Shown: in pieces, positions 46,628 to 59,700 of the stretch | Layout: each line of letters begins with the position of its first letter | Position numbering within the stretch: position 1 is the stretch's first letter | NCBI GenBank assembly: GCA_026874595.1 | Contig: CM049322.1 | Coordinates: 51,985,386-52,049,385, forward strand | Length of the DNA stretch: 64,000 bases | Reading direction: 5' to 3' | Origin: Sipunculus nudus | Lineage: Eukaryota; Annelida; Sipuncula; Golfingiida; Sipunculidae | The notes under the pieces: generated by a model | The model's database searches: none | The model's input: the letters and a program-made list of their open reading frames with translations, nothing else | What the model was told of the DNA's origin: nothing | Made by a program: the position numbers and the translations under genes

Positions 46628-47000
46628 TATCTGTCCAACGTCGTTAGGCCTAGGGGAAGCCCGGACTCTGCCCACCGGACAATTATACCCGGTTAGTACC
46701 CCCCCCCCCCCCCGACAATTACCAATACACAATTACCACCCGACAATTAACCCCGAGACATTTTTTTTTAAAATTAAACAGTATATTATGTGAATAAAGA
46801 CAACCTAACCATGAATTAATTGTTGGGAGGGGGATATCGTCTTGCCATGGCCGGGGGGAGGGGGGTAGTTGTCTCTGGGGTAGTCGTCCTAGATATTATT
46901 GACTGGGAGTAATTGTCTGATGGGGTTACTTGTCGGGGGTAATTTTTTGGGAAGCTGTGAAACAATCCCCCCCCCCCCCCCCACCACCCTCTTGGCGACA
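46628..47000. repeat. Region of repeated GACAATTACC / GGTAATTGTC words
   Basis: CGGACAATTATACCC, CGACAATTACC and CGACAATTAACCCC on the left face GGTAGTTGTC, GAGTAATTGTC and GGGGTAATTTTT on the right, giving an overall inverted arrangement with C and G runs. Possibly a decayed fold-back element. Confidence 0.4.
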
Positions 47001-47070
47001 CATTGGCCAGTGGCGACACCTGTTGGTAAACTATAACATTAATTTCATATACTCACTATAGGCCTATATA

Positions 47071-47632
47071 TAGAGCCCTGCGCGGGCCCGAATTTAGAGC
47101 CCGCCCCGCAAAACCAACCTTCAGCCCGCAACCGCCCCTTATAACATCACAGGCATAATCCTGGTGCTCTACCCTCAGCCGTGTTACGTAATATCTGAGA
47201 CTGGCCACAAGTATAGGCCTACAGTGCTGAACAGTCTATATATACAACGCTATACATTTGCAATATTCTGAAAAGAGGTCTCTGCAAAGATGCACCTGTC
47301 TCAAAACTCAGGGAATTAATATTTTTTTTACAAGTGCTATATAGTAATTCAGAAAATTAATAACCGTAGGAACATAAACAGACATGCAGTGCTTAACATT
47401 TAAGTAAATATATGTGATCATCTCCTCGCTATTTAATATAACCATGTTTTTGGCCCGCGGAAACCCGCACTAAAATATCATATAACCCGCCCCGCCCCAC
47501 TATTTCAAATCTTTTAGCCCGCACCCGCCCCGCCCTTCAGAGAATTTTTTGGCCCGCCCCGCCCCACAAAATCCTGTAAAAAGTCAGCCCGCGGGGGCCC
47601 GCGGGGCGGGTTTGGGCCCGCGCAGGGCTCTA
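47071..47632. mobile_element. GC-rich inverted-repeat element (TAGAGCCCTGCGCGGG)
   Basis: The ends TAGAGCCCTGCGCGGGCCC and GGGCCCGCGCAGGGCTCTA are a perfect 19-bp inverted repeat. The inside repeats GCCCGC / CCGCCCCGCC words. 562 bases, no transposase. The TAG-type end resembles hAT elements, but no 8-bp duplication is seen. Confidence 0.7.
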
Positions 47633-48867
47633 ATACATACACACATACACGATCTTGGGTATAACAGGATTTTATTTAAGCCCGAGAACCTCAACCCGTT
47701 TGGTTCTCATGAATACCAGCCCGAAGGCTCACAATATAAAATACATCCCAAAACACCCCAAATTGTAGTAAGACTCCCCCCCCCCCCCCTTTCAACGCGT
47801 GACTGCAAGGGCAAGAGCCTTGGCAACTTGACATCTTCACTGAAAGGATTTAAGGGTCCAGATATCGCTGATAGGCATTACTGCGCCAGTCTCCATGGCT
47901 TTTTCTTAATTCCGTAGGCAAGTTATACTAAACATAAATTGAAAATATTGGCTGCTGTGTGCACAAGTGCGCTGTCACACACCCAACTGACGAGACCAAG
48001 ATTACTTCCTTTGACTGGCTGACCTTTAACACGCCCTCATTCCGATATTAAAACCCCAACTAGGTTAATTGGTCACCTTAAAGTATGTATGTCTTGAATA
48101 TACCATATAAATTTTGACACTGATCGGCAAACTTTTTCCCTCGTGGCCCGCATAGAACATCCGCACGGTCGCACAGATAAAAAAAATTGAAAATTTACTA
48201 AATAATAATAATCACCCCACGAAAATACTATTTTTACCATGCAATATACAGTTTTATTATTAAGTACAAAAACAAGTGATACAGATAAAACATGGTTATA
48301 TCTGTCGTGTTGCTTATAAATAATAATAAACAACATCTCAGGCTCTGAATCTATGCAATGGCACACAATCCTGCACAATGTCGCACAAAATCTGCATTCC
48401 AAGGAATGCAAGCCTCCACCATCTGGGGGTCGTTATTGTGGGATGCAGCCGAAACCTTGTAAGCCCATATTCTTATGCAGGTCCTTCTCGCATAAGTGAC
48501 TCTTCATTTTTAGATATTCCTTGGTGACGTTTCTCAATCAAGGAAACCCGAAATTTATTCGATTCTTCTTTGGTTAATTCCCGAAATGCCCTGAAAATCC
48601 AGATTCCGTTTATAATTGATTTTATTTAATTACCGGTATGTTGAGAACAGACACCCAATCACACAAACACACACACAAACGGCAAAATTTCCATTTAAAA
48701 AATCCTTGGAAAATTCACATAGATAACATTGATTTAAAATCAGTGAACCAAACTAAATATAAGCAGTTTATTAAAAGAGGTATATCAGTTGACTGTCTTT
48801 TTCTGAAGAGACACGTTTAACACGTTTGTCTGTGGCAAAGGAAGATTCACAAAATTCTGCATGCTAT
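47633..48867. other. Spacer
   Basis: No gene or clear repeat. A C run is near 47777. Confidence 0.5.
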
Positions 48868-51800
48868 CACTCAAAAACCAGATTGGTTAAATATGTAACC
48901 AATTTAATTGGTTAAGCCAATTTTGGTTGTTTTAACCAAGATATTGTTTATCTTAACCAATGCATTGTTAAAGTACTAACCAAACCAGTTGGTTGTTCTG
49001 ACAAATTTTTATTGGTTAACAGAATAAACATATTGTATGTAGGTTTAACCAATATATAAGTCAATTGATAACCAAAATACTGGTTACTTTAGCACACATA
49101 TATAACCAATTTGGTTGGTTGAGATGATATTGGTAGATTTAACCATCACATTGGTAATTTCAACCAACTTGTAACCAAACTCATTGGTCATTTTGACCAG
49201 TTTTTCTTGGTCGACCGTTTGATTGCATTTATTAAACCAATTTTCTTGGTTGAGTTAAACATTGGTTGTTTTTACCAACATATCGATTATTTTACCAACT
49301 GATTGGTCAAGCACTGAACAAACCGATTGGCCAATCTTAACATCAGACACAAAATTGCTCCAAATCTGATACAAGCGATGCAAGCTTTACTGGCCGAGGT
49401 GCAAAACGTCTGACTTGAATGCGAGCGGTCATAGGTTCAATTACCAGATCGGGCCGAATTTGTGTTTCCCCCTTGAAACCGACACAAAAGCAACCGGAAT
49501 CTGAAGAATTATTTACGAGAAGACTTCCAGTCAATATGAAGAAATAAAACAACTTAAGGTGGCAGGACTGGTCCCCCCACCTGACCTGACTTTGTTTCAG
49601 TTTTTCCTTTGCATTGAACAATCTGATGCTTTAATACCCCCTAAAGTATACATTTTCTGCACGATAAGAAAATTCTCTATAGTTTGGTGATAATAAACTT
49701 TGTTTCTGAGGAACAGGTTTGAATTTGTAAGAATTTTTAATTTAATTTTAATATTTAACAAAAAAAAAACATTTATTCCAGCACAACTAAAGCAGATACA
49801 GAAATTCTTCCTTAATAAATCGAGAATTTAGATAATAATCCCCAGGCGTTTTTTTTGTTTAGTGAGTTAAGTTTAAAAATTACGATTTTACAGAGTAATT
49901 AATTTTGAAATCTTCACAAATCATTTCATTTTTTACTTTTACCTTAATAAAATCCTTCAAATTTAGTATAGGCGTAAAATGAAAAAAAAAGCTTTTTGGA
50001 ATACATATTAACCATTACATATATCAAAGATGGTATGTTTCGGACAAGTAATTACTGATAAATAACGCTCTAAAGATAAGGTTCAGGTGAAATTATTTTT
50101 CGAGAAAATGGCAAAAAAATATATTCGTAGAGATCATTCGTCCTACACACGTAACTAACCACAATTACATGTTGACAGTTACATGAATTTGGTCAAAACG
50201 GTGGTTCTTATCAAACCATGCTATTATAACGTGGATTTATTGACTATTTTGCTTAAAAAACGTATTAAAACGATAAAAGTTTGTCCTGTCACACCAGCGA
50301 CCTGTCAAACACCACGTGCATGGACTTCAGTAGGCGGAGCTTACAGTTTTGGCCGAGTGCCAAGGTGCGCTGAGCACCCGACAACCGGGACCCGCGGCTG
50401 AACAGGTGGATAGCCGGGCCTAATAGGTAACCGCGTGTTCACACAGGAACAAGGGGAGCGGTATCTATTGCCATTCAAGGAGAACGAAGATTGATTTACT
50501 TATCAAGGTTTACATACATTATAGGTATTTAGGAGTTGACAATGGAGACGAGTTTATAATGATCATACAAATCTCGCATACACATACAAGTCATTTTTTA
50601 CTCTCACTGTTTACACAGTTTAGTTTTAATGCACTGTTGAGTGCGTAACATTATATATTTCAATACTATTACGTACCGGACGGACCGTGGGTCTTCACGT
50701 TGTAGTTGGCAGAAGATTTTAGAGATGCCGTCATCTGACGATTCATCGTCGCTGGCCATCAGTTTGATCACGGAAGTAGGTTCGGCCCACTAAGACTTCT
50801 TGATATCATTCAACTGCTGCAGTTTTTCAAGTGGCATTCGGGGTTTGCGTCGTCGGCCCATCGTAGTTTCGTTTGGTACTGGCGTAATATTGATTTGTTG
50901 CGGTGTTGACAGTGTGAATACCATAGACGTTATGGTTGGGATACGAAGCCGCTTAACATAAAGTAATTTTACGTATCTGTCGACAGGCTCAGGATATAGC
51001 AGAAATAACATGATTTCAAGTGAAAATTTGTGTTTCGGCGTAACATACCCGACAAAAGACAAAGGCCAATGACACTAACAGATCATTCACAAGGACGGGT
51101 TTGTTTGCACACTAATTAGCTTGAGTCAGGGTTGCTCTCCAACACTTATCAGTTGTATGCACAGCTAATTAGATTGGGCTATCAAACGTGGACCGTCAGT
51201 TCTTGCCACCTCGTGCACGGAGGTACTTGGCCCATGCATTAATTAAACACTTGCGCCTTGCGATTGGCTGAATGACCTAGGTGAGGGCTGGGAGCAGAGT
51301 GATTGACAAGCCTGTGGCAGGGCTGGAGTTAGTTTAAAAACACCCTGTCAACACATCTTGGTGTTTACTGAATAGAAATCACCCTTTCCCACAAAATGCA
51401 TCCGGCGACCCAAAATGAGCTCAGCTGCATTAGATCCGCCCAGTATTCAATATTACGTGTACCTTTTATTGAAAAAAAACACCAATTTTTTTAGGATTTT
51501 GACCAGTCCTGCTACCTTAAAGTAGCAGTGCACACATAAATGTGACCACTACTCTGACCAACTGGAATTGGTTCATGTGACCAATTTATTATCTGATTTA
51601 ACCAATTTGTTTTGGTTGACCTCAACAAAGTACATTGGTTGAGAATAACCAAATTATTTTGGTCAAACTGACCAATTTTGTTGGTTTAAATGATCAGCTG
51701 TGTTGGTTGCTCTGACTAATATTTAGGTTGATTTGACCAATGCCTGTTGTTTGATTACGACCAAAATAAATTGGTTGTTTTAAACAATGAATTGTTTGGA

Positions 51801-51874
51801 CATATTTTGACCAATTAAATTGGTTGAATTCAACCAATTTTTTTGGTTGATTCAACCAATCTGTTTTTTGAGTG
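48868..51874. mobile_element. 3.0-kb DNA transposon with AACCAA palindrome arrays
   Basis: The left end CACTCAAAAACCAGATTGGTT and the right end, complement of AACCAATCTGTTTTTTGAGTG, are inverted repeats with AT on both outer sides. Both subterminal regions (48880-49340 and 51540-51870) consist of many TTGGTT and AACCAA words, often as TTGGTT-N-AACCAA palindromes every 25-40 bases. Further in, TAAGGTGGCAGGACTGG (49553) and its complement (51506) are also inverted. The centre has no recognised transposase, so the copy looks non-autonomous. A 2-bp AT duplication would fit an ISL2EU-like group, but this is only a suggestion. Confidence 0.7.
49370..49560 (+). repeat. Possible tRNA-Ser-derived SINE fragment
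   Basis: TGGCCGAGGTG at 49391-49401 fits an RNA polymerase III A box, GTCTGACTTGAATGCG resembles the anticodon arm of tRNA-Ser(UGA), and AGGTTCAATTAC at about 49433 is close to a B box, with tRNA-like spacing. It ends near GAAATAAAAC. It lies inside the AACCAA transposon. Confidence 0.4.
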
Positions 51875-53397
51875 ATGCATAAAGGATACACATGTACGTA
51901 TGTTTTCATATTCGTTATTCAGGAGAGTCATAAAAGGATGGTACAAACTGGTTTATGTAGCCTGAAAATAAGAAGTAATGAGGTAAACGCATTTTGTCGA
52001 TAAGGTTCTTTAGTTAATAATATCAAAGTTTCGGATGTCTGGATGTAACAACATGTGTTTCTGTACATTCATCGAGATAGAATACGAAGTTCACAATAGG
52101 GGGCAGCACCGGACTGACATTTTACTTGAAATCACACTCACAAGTTAAACCATGAATTGTTATAAAAAGAAGGAAAAGTCCTTTTTTTTGTCTTATGTTT
52201 GATTGTACAGTTCCTGAAAGTTAAAAAAAAAATTTTTTTAACTAAAACAACTAATCCGACTCATTTTCTTCATTTGAATAAAAGGCAACATTTGTTTTCT
52301 CCTAAACCACACTCCTCTGATGATATTTTCCCCGGATCATCCAACAAACATTTATATACAATCTCACAGGTTCTGTCATAAGAAGATTCATTGGACTGCA
52401 GTACACATGCCCGAGACGTATTGGAATTTATTTCATATACCCTATGAAAATTAAGAGTGATTTAGATGATATAATCGTGTATCACGACAACAGTTGTCTA
52501 CCATAATATATTTTCCCCTTTAAGCTGATATTTTCCAGTAACGGGTACTAAAGTGGTTTTAAAAAGATGCCCCTGCATGATGGTAGTAACATCATTTTAA
52601 GGGAGTGATGCCGTTTGGTAATGTCCACCAACGGCAAAAATCCGCACACAGACCGATTCTAAAAATAGCCGTTTATTCGCACAGTATATTTTCGTTGCCT
52701 TGCGGTCTGCAAGAGTACTCTCCAATGAATTTTCATACGACCTACAGTAAAGCGACGTTTTTCCGAATGCCGAATTTTCAAATATTCGTTTTTTTCGAAA
52801 TTTAAAATCGGGAACCGAAAATTTATTCGTATTTACAAAATATTTTTTAAGCATGTTAATATCTCAAATGATCTATTTTTAGTAATTACGATTCACAAGG
52901 GCCTGCAGCCAGATGGTGACCTTAATTAATTACTTGGGCCAATGTTGTCGCCGGGCAAAGGTGTGAAAACTAGAGCTAGACCTGCAATGCTAGGTTCCCT
53001 ATACCCCCTGGAAGCGGCTGAGCAGTTTATTAGCAATATACCACTTTAAGTTCAACCCTTGTGATTTATTATGGTTCAATTACATTGAACCTCACCACCG
53101 TGATATTGCCTATACAAAGGGGATTAATTCAAACCCCACACCTACACACACACATGTATATAAGGGTGCGTACGTGTGTGTATGTATATGTATGTATACA
53201 TGAAGGTGTGGGTACATGTATGTTTAGGTGTGTGAGTATAGTACTGCACTGATATATCATCCTGAAACAATGTAGCACCAGTACCCGGGACCTTATATAA
53301 ACTGTAAAACTTTCAGTTCAAACACGTATGTGTACGCCACGATCACTTACTTAGAGGCCCATACATACGTGTAAGGGTAAAGTAGGATCATAATGGT
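51875..53397. other. Spacer upstream of the LINE insertion
   Basis: No gene recognised. TG/TA-rich low complexity at about 53150-53240. Confidence 0.5.
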
Positions 53398-53413
53398 AAA
53401 ACAATTGTCTATA

Positions 53414-54160
53414 ATGTTACAGGAAACTCATAGTGTGCCTGAGGATTTTAACAGGTGGCGCTCTGAGTGGGGGCACAATTTGATTATTAACAGTGGAAGC
53501 TGTAACTCAAGAGGAGTGGCAGTATTAATTAAAAATTATGTAACACATGATATTCATAACATATACACAGATGACAATGGGAGATTTATTATCTTAGACA
53601 TAACAATAAACGATAAGAGGTTAACACTATGCAATATATATGCACCAAATACATCAGACCAGATATTCTTTAACAATTTATTCACTCAGATAGACGATGC
53701 ATCTAATGAAAAAATAATTATTGGGGGTGACTGGAATATTGTTTTAGAACCATCAGTCGATCGACATGGTGGACATAAAAATAATGACCATAATAATCAC
53801 ACTCGAAAACAGATTAACGAATGGATGGAAGATCTAGACATAGTTGATATTTGGCGACACTGTAATCCTGAACTCTAGAAATATACATGGTCACGTAATA
53901 ATCCAACTTGGACAGCCAGCAGAATAGATTATTTTTTAATATCATTAGGATTATTAGGTTTCATACAATCGGTAGATATTGTTCCAGGTTACAAAACTGA
54001 TCACAAAGGTATAACCCTGAGTATAAAAGGTCATCATCATGTCAGAGGACCAGGTTTTTGGAAGTTCAACAACTCATTATTACAGGATCAAAATTATGTG
54101 AAAATCATTGAACAATGCATAGAAAATACTGTCAAAGATAATGAGGAATCTAATCCATCT
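53414..54160 (+). pseudogene. LINE ORF2 fragment: AP endonuclease domain
   Basis: The reading frame from the ATG-like start at 53414 runs through the middle and C-terminal parts of an APE-type endonuclease, with one in-frame TAG at 53876-53878. In intact elements this domain nicks target DNA at AT-rich sites to prime reverse transcription. The N-terminal catalytic Asn/Glu region is only partly present (QETH kept). Confidence 0.8.
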
Positions 54161-54316
54161 TTACTATGGGATACTATAAAAATGGTCATTAAAGGAACAA
54201 CAATTAGCTATTCCTCCTATTTTAAAATTAAAAAAATGTAAAATAGCTGAATTAGAAACAGAAATAACAGACTGGGCGAAAGAAATAGAGTAACATGAAC
54301 TGCTGAACAGCTTAAT

Positions 54317-54530
54317 ATGAAAAATGGTAAATCCCCAGGCAGTGATGGCCTCACTGCTGAATTTTATAAATTCTTCTTGAATGATGTTAAATATTATTTT
54401 ATAAAAGCTACTCAATATTCTTATAAAGTTGGCCAAATTTCACTTACTCAGAGACAAGGTATAATAAATTTACTTCCAATAAAGGGAAAAGATCTGTTAT
54501 ATGTGAAAAACTGGAGACCATTAACATTAA
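54317..54530 (+). pseudogene. LINE ORF2 fragment: start of reverse transcriptase
   Basis: GKSPGSDGLTAEFYKFF, GQISLTQRQGIINLLPIKGK and NWRPLTL are the N-terminal RT motifs of L1-type elements. Right after NWRPLTL the sequence changes to unrelated C-terminal or 3' text, showing an internal deletion that removed the active site. Confidence 0.8.
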
Positions 54531-54866
54531 CAATAGAAAAAATTATAGCAACAAAGAGAGGAACGCTTCCTCAGCATTATAAGAAATGGTCAAATCTGCT
54601 CTGTTACATTCAGATTTAAAAAAAAAAAGAAGTAAAGGTTGATTGAATGAAAAGACTTAGTATTATGACAGTTATAATAACTCGAGAAATAGTTATGTAA
54701 TAAGGTTTTTGTGTTTTGTTTGTCATGCATGTTCTTGTATGCTGTACTCATGTCATGTTTTGTATGATTTATGTCATGCTTCATTTGTTAAGTCTGTTAT
54801 ATGTATATCTTTCGTGACTTATTTTCAATAAAAAAAAAAAAAAAAAAAAAAAAACAATTGTCTATA

Positions 54867-56300
<1,434 letters not shown>

Positions 56301-56325
56301 AAAAGAGCCCGCACCGTCAAAGCTT

Positions 56326-56333
56326 TATAAATA
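56326..56333 (+). promoter_or_regulatory. TATA box, candidate serpin promoter
   Basis: TATAAATA follows a GC-rich, CpG-containing segment. A start site about 30 bases on (near 56357) would lead into the exon ending at 56478. The nearest gene downstream in the same direction is the serpin. Confidence 0.4.
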
Positions 56334-56356
56334 TATATGACACACTGCAAATGGAC

Positions 56357-56478
56357 CGCTGGCTTACAATACATACGTTTGAAGAACAGAATACAGTGAT
56401 ACTGCGTGCACGGAACAAGTCACAATTGAAATAGAAGAACATATAGTCAAATTAGAACAAGTATTTTGGAAATATATG
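56357..56478 (+). other. Candidate non-coding first exon of the serpin
   Basis: No open frame; ends at a strong donor, ATATG|GTAAGTCG. The serpin coding exon begins at an acceptor 24 bases before its ATG, so an upstream non-coding exon is required. This is the best-placed candidate, but splicing over 3.2 kb is inferred. Confidence 0.35.
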
Positions 56479-57058
56479 GTAAGTCGTTTATTATGTGATT
56501 ATATGCTTTATTATGCTATATCACATTGCTGATTAAACTGTATATAACATGCTATTATAACAAACATTATATTTATTTTTGTTGTTATTATTATTAGTAT
56601 TGTTATTACTCTTTTATTATTATGAATATCACGATTTTCAAAGTTTTTATAATCGTTATTACAGTGAAATTTAACTAAATTATTATAACTGTTATTTTTA
56701 ACGATCGAAATTTGTATGTTTTTATCACTATCCATCTTATTTTTTTTTAATTATCATGTTTAGCATCCGTTTTACTGATATCAGTTTGATTCTATATATA
56801 CAAATACCTTGAGCGCTTCTAAAAATATATCATTTTATACTTAAGATCATTAATTGTACAACGTCACTTATTGAAGACGTGACTATTAAAATACATAACA
56901 ATTTTATGCACTTTTATCAACCTTTGAGTATATTAGTTCATGAAACATGTTGTATGTAGTGCATGAGCTACTTATTGGTTTGATTCTTTCGCTCAGGCCA
57001 ACCATTAACAGAAAAATCACAAACATATTCATATTATTGTATATAATATTATTATTAT

Positions 57059-57096
<38 letters not shown>

Positions 57097-58130
57097 AAAG
57101 TATTTGTATTAGTATAATTTTGTATATTCATGGTTTTATACGTTATAAAATAGCAAATTAATTTGATTAATAGAAAGTCATTTTACGACTCTTACATAAA
57201 AGTTATTTCATTACACTTATAAACACTTAGCTCACGACTCCTATGGAAAAGGTTATTTCCCGACTCTTACAAAAAAAAATTCTTACAAAACGTTATTTCA
57301 TGGCCTATAAAAATGTATAATTTCACGACTCCTTCAAAAGGTTTTTATCACGACCTTTACAAAAGGTTATCTTCAACTCCTAGAAAGGGTTATTTCACAA
57401 CTCTTACACAAACATTTATTCACGACCCTTACAAAACGGTTGTTTCACGACTTTAAAAAAATCCATTTCAGGACTCTTACAAATGTTATTTCGCAACTCT
57501 GGCTAGGCGGTCCTTTCAGGCTGACACAACCCATTTTTGGGTCGTATAGTAATATTCATATGGGTTTATTTTTCTCTCCGTATGGCAGATATCTTAGGAT
57601 ATTGAACAAAAAAAATATATATTTTCCACGACATGAAACTAGTATGACTGAAAAATGCGAAATGCGCTATGCAGTAACTCCCATCTACTGGATGCTGACT
57701 TACGCCTTGATTTGTGGCTTCAAGCACTGCCTCGAAAGAAATATTGAGGAACTATGATATGGTATGATATGACACAGTTTCAAATCTGAATGATTAATAT
57801 ATGTACTTTGTGATGACAAATAAGATATATATGTATTCTGAAATCATACAGGGAAACAGCGGTTAAATTTCATGATTTGTCGGTATTAGAATTATTTCAT
57901 GTCTATTATGGTTTACAATTCTAATTAATGTCAAATATATCCACTTATATATGATTGAATACCGGATGAATTCAGACACAAACAGGAAATAATTACCATA
58001 GTTTTATTTTCAAAGGGCTACTGAATGATTGTGAATGTCAAGCCCTATTGTACTCCAGCGGAACCGTGCACGCCCGCCACGTGCCGCTGTCCTGAATGAG
58101 TCGCGTCACGGGCTTCTGCCTTCGGGAGAT
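56479..58130. other. Probable serpin intron 1, left part
   Basis: AT-rich. Contains (ATT)n/(TAG)n at 57049-57096 and a minisatellite at 57170-57490 with units like TTATTTCACGACTCTTACAA (about 25-27 bases, roughly ten diverged copies). No gene recognised. Confidence 0.6.
57170..57490. repeat. 25-27-bp minisatellite
   Basis: About ten imperfect repeats of TTATTTCACGACTCTTACAA with A-rich ends. Confidence 0.7.
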
Positions 58131-58136
58131 GTCCTG

Positions 58137-58168
58137 TGACGTCACTTCTGTCATACAATCCTGACTCA
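58137..58168. promoter_or_regulatory. CRE and AP-1 type motifs
   Basis: A perfect TGACGTCA at 58137-58144 and TGACTCA at 58162-58168 lie in a GC-richer island (58050-58200). They would be bZIP sites. A regulatory role for the serpin 1.5 kb downstream is speculative. A second TATA-like word (TATATATAAAC) is at 58687. Confidence 0.35.
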
Positions 58169-59700
58169 GTACTCCGTGGACGTTAATGGGTGTAACACGA
58201 GGATATGATTAACATCGTGCGGCTAATAATTAACTGAAATTATAACAAAAATAATTATAATAATAAAGCAATGATTGATCATGTCAGTATTCATAAATTA
58301 AAAAAAAATCGCAAATTATACATGATAATAATTCTACTTATACCAGTTATACATAATATATACACAGAATACCAATAAACAAGTAATGCAAAATAAAATA
58401 ATGATACCATATTGTGTGTTTTTTATGTACCTTTTGAATTAATTGCATTACAGTTACCTTGACTAAGGTGTATTGAATTTAGATTATACTAACATACATA
58501 CATATTTGCATGTATGTCTTAGCTAAATATTTGACATGAACATGCAAAATCACTGGATAATACGATATTTACCGGAAATAATATTTACTCTATAATAACA
58601 TTAAACATTGCGGACAATGCGTGGGCGGTATGTGGTCATCTGCCTCATATACAGGCCACCAGAGCGGACCACAGGAACCAAGGTTTATATATAAACACTC
58701 CCTGGTGGTAAAAACCACTTCATCTGTCAGCAGTCTACACCCATTTAGGACCGTTTGTTACTTTACTTTCCACTGTACACGTATATACTGTAATCAATGC
58801 TTACCTCCGCAACAGCAAAACAAAAACAAACAAACCAACCTGTGTGAAAACATCACTTTCTTTGTGATTACACAGAACACTTAATTAATGTGTTACTGTA
58901 AAATAAAAAATTGTAAAATTATAATAATTACAAAAAAGAACATCGATGAAGTGAAAATTATCATTCAATAATACGAGATAATTTAAAGATATGACAATTT
59001 ATAATATCAATCATTGAACATAAAAGATATATTATTATCATTCATTATATGAATCCTTTACCTTTCAATTAGCCTTCAAGGATGGGACCTCTTATTCACG
59101 AAAGCCCTTTTTAGCGATTCTTTTTACTTTTTTATTGCGAATATCTTGAATTTGAAACCCTCTCGAACAAAAATGCAACCAGAGTATACCACATTCTGTC
59201 AACTTCTTTATGTCTACTTAATCACAGTATATCACTCACACTTTGTCGATATTTTTTATGTGTACCTCGTGTAAGTAGGGCGTGAGGTGCTCAATTACTC
59301 AGACTGGTACCCTGCAGTATTGGAGTTCAAATTCTCATAACCATGCAGTTTTAAGTAATTTTATAGTTGGGTACCAGTCTAGATAGTAGATTTGCTTTTG
59401 TGATCAATCAACGTATGAGAAATTAGTATTGGTTGACGGTGTCAGCTTCCGTCAGATGAATTAATTTATGTTATATTAATAGTCTGTTTCTAAAGTCCAC
59501 AGAAAACGCACATTTTGCCTATTATTCTGATCGGACGTTAAATAACTGTAAGACTTATATCGTTAAGTGATCTTTCTTGCATTTTTACCAGACTCCATAA
59601 AACACATGTAACATCAGACAGATCCCTTTTGTGAATAATACTTATGTTATTATTTTTAAATTATTATTTTTTCCAGAGTCCATACACATCACGCAGAAAA

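Larger units (their letters stand above)
53414..54850 (+). mobile_element. L1-like LINE, 5'-truncated and internally deleted
   Basis: Flanked by the same 13 bases ACAATTGTCTATA (53401-53413 and 54854-54866), the target-site duplication, with a poly(A) tail at about 54831-54853. The left edge falls in the endonuclease domain (MLQETHS). Endonuclease motifs follow: NIYAPN, IIGGDWN, DRHGG, and, after an in-frame TAG at 53876-53878, RIDYFLIS and TDHKGI. Then stops, then the start of the reverse transcriptase (GKSPGSDGLTAEFYKFF, QRQGIINLLPIKGKD, NWRPLTL). The text then jumps to the 3' end, so the catalytic YxDD region is missing. Non-functional. Confidence 0.9.

Noticed and set aside
47549-47917. 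Open frame of 122 codons
   Set aside because: Half of it is the GC-rich inverted-repeat element, whose GCCCGC words lack stop codons by composition.
48880-49340. Regularly spaced palindromes that look like a CRISPR array
   Set aside because: The genome is eukaryotic, spacing and repeat are irregular, and the same array appears inverted at the other end of a transposon.
57440-57757. Open frame of 105 codons
   Set aside because: It begins inside the 25-27-bp minisatellite without an ATG and shows no family features.
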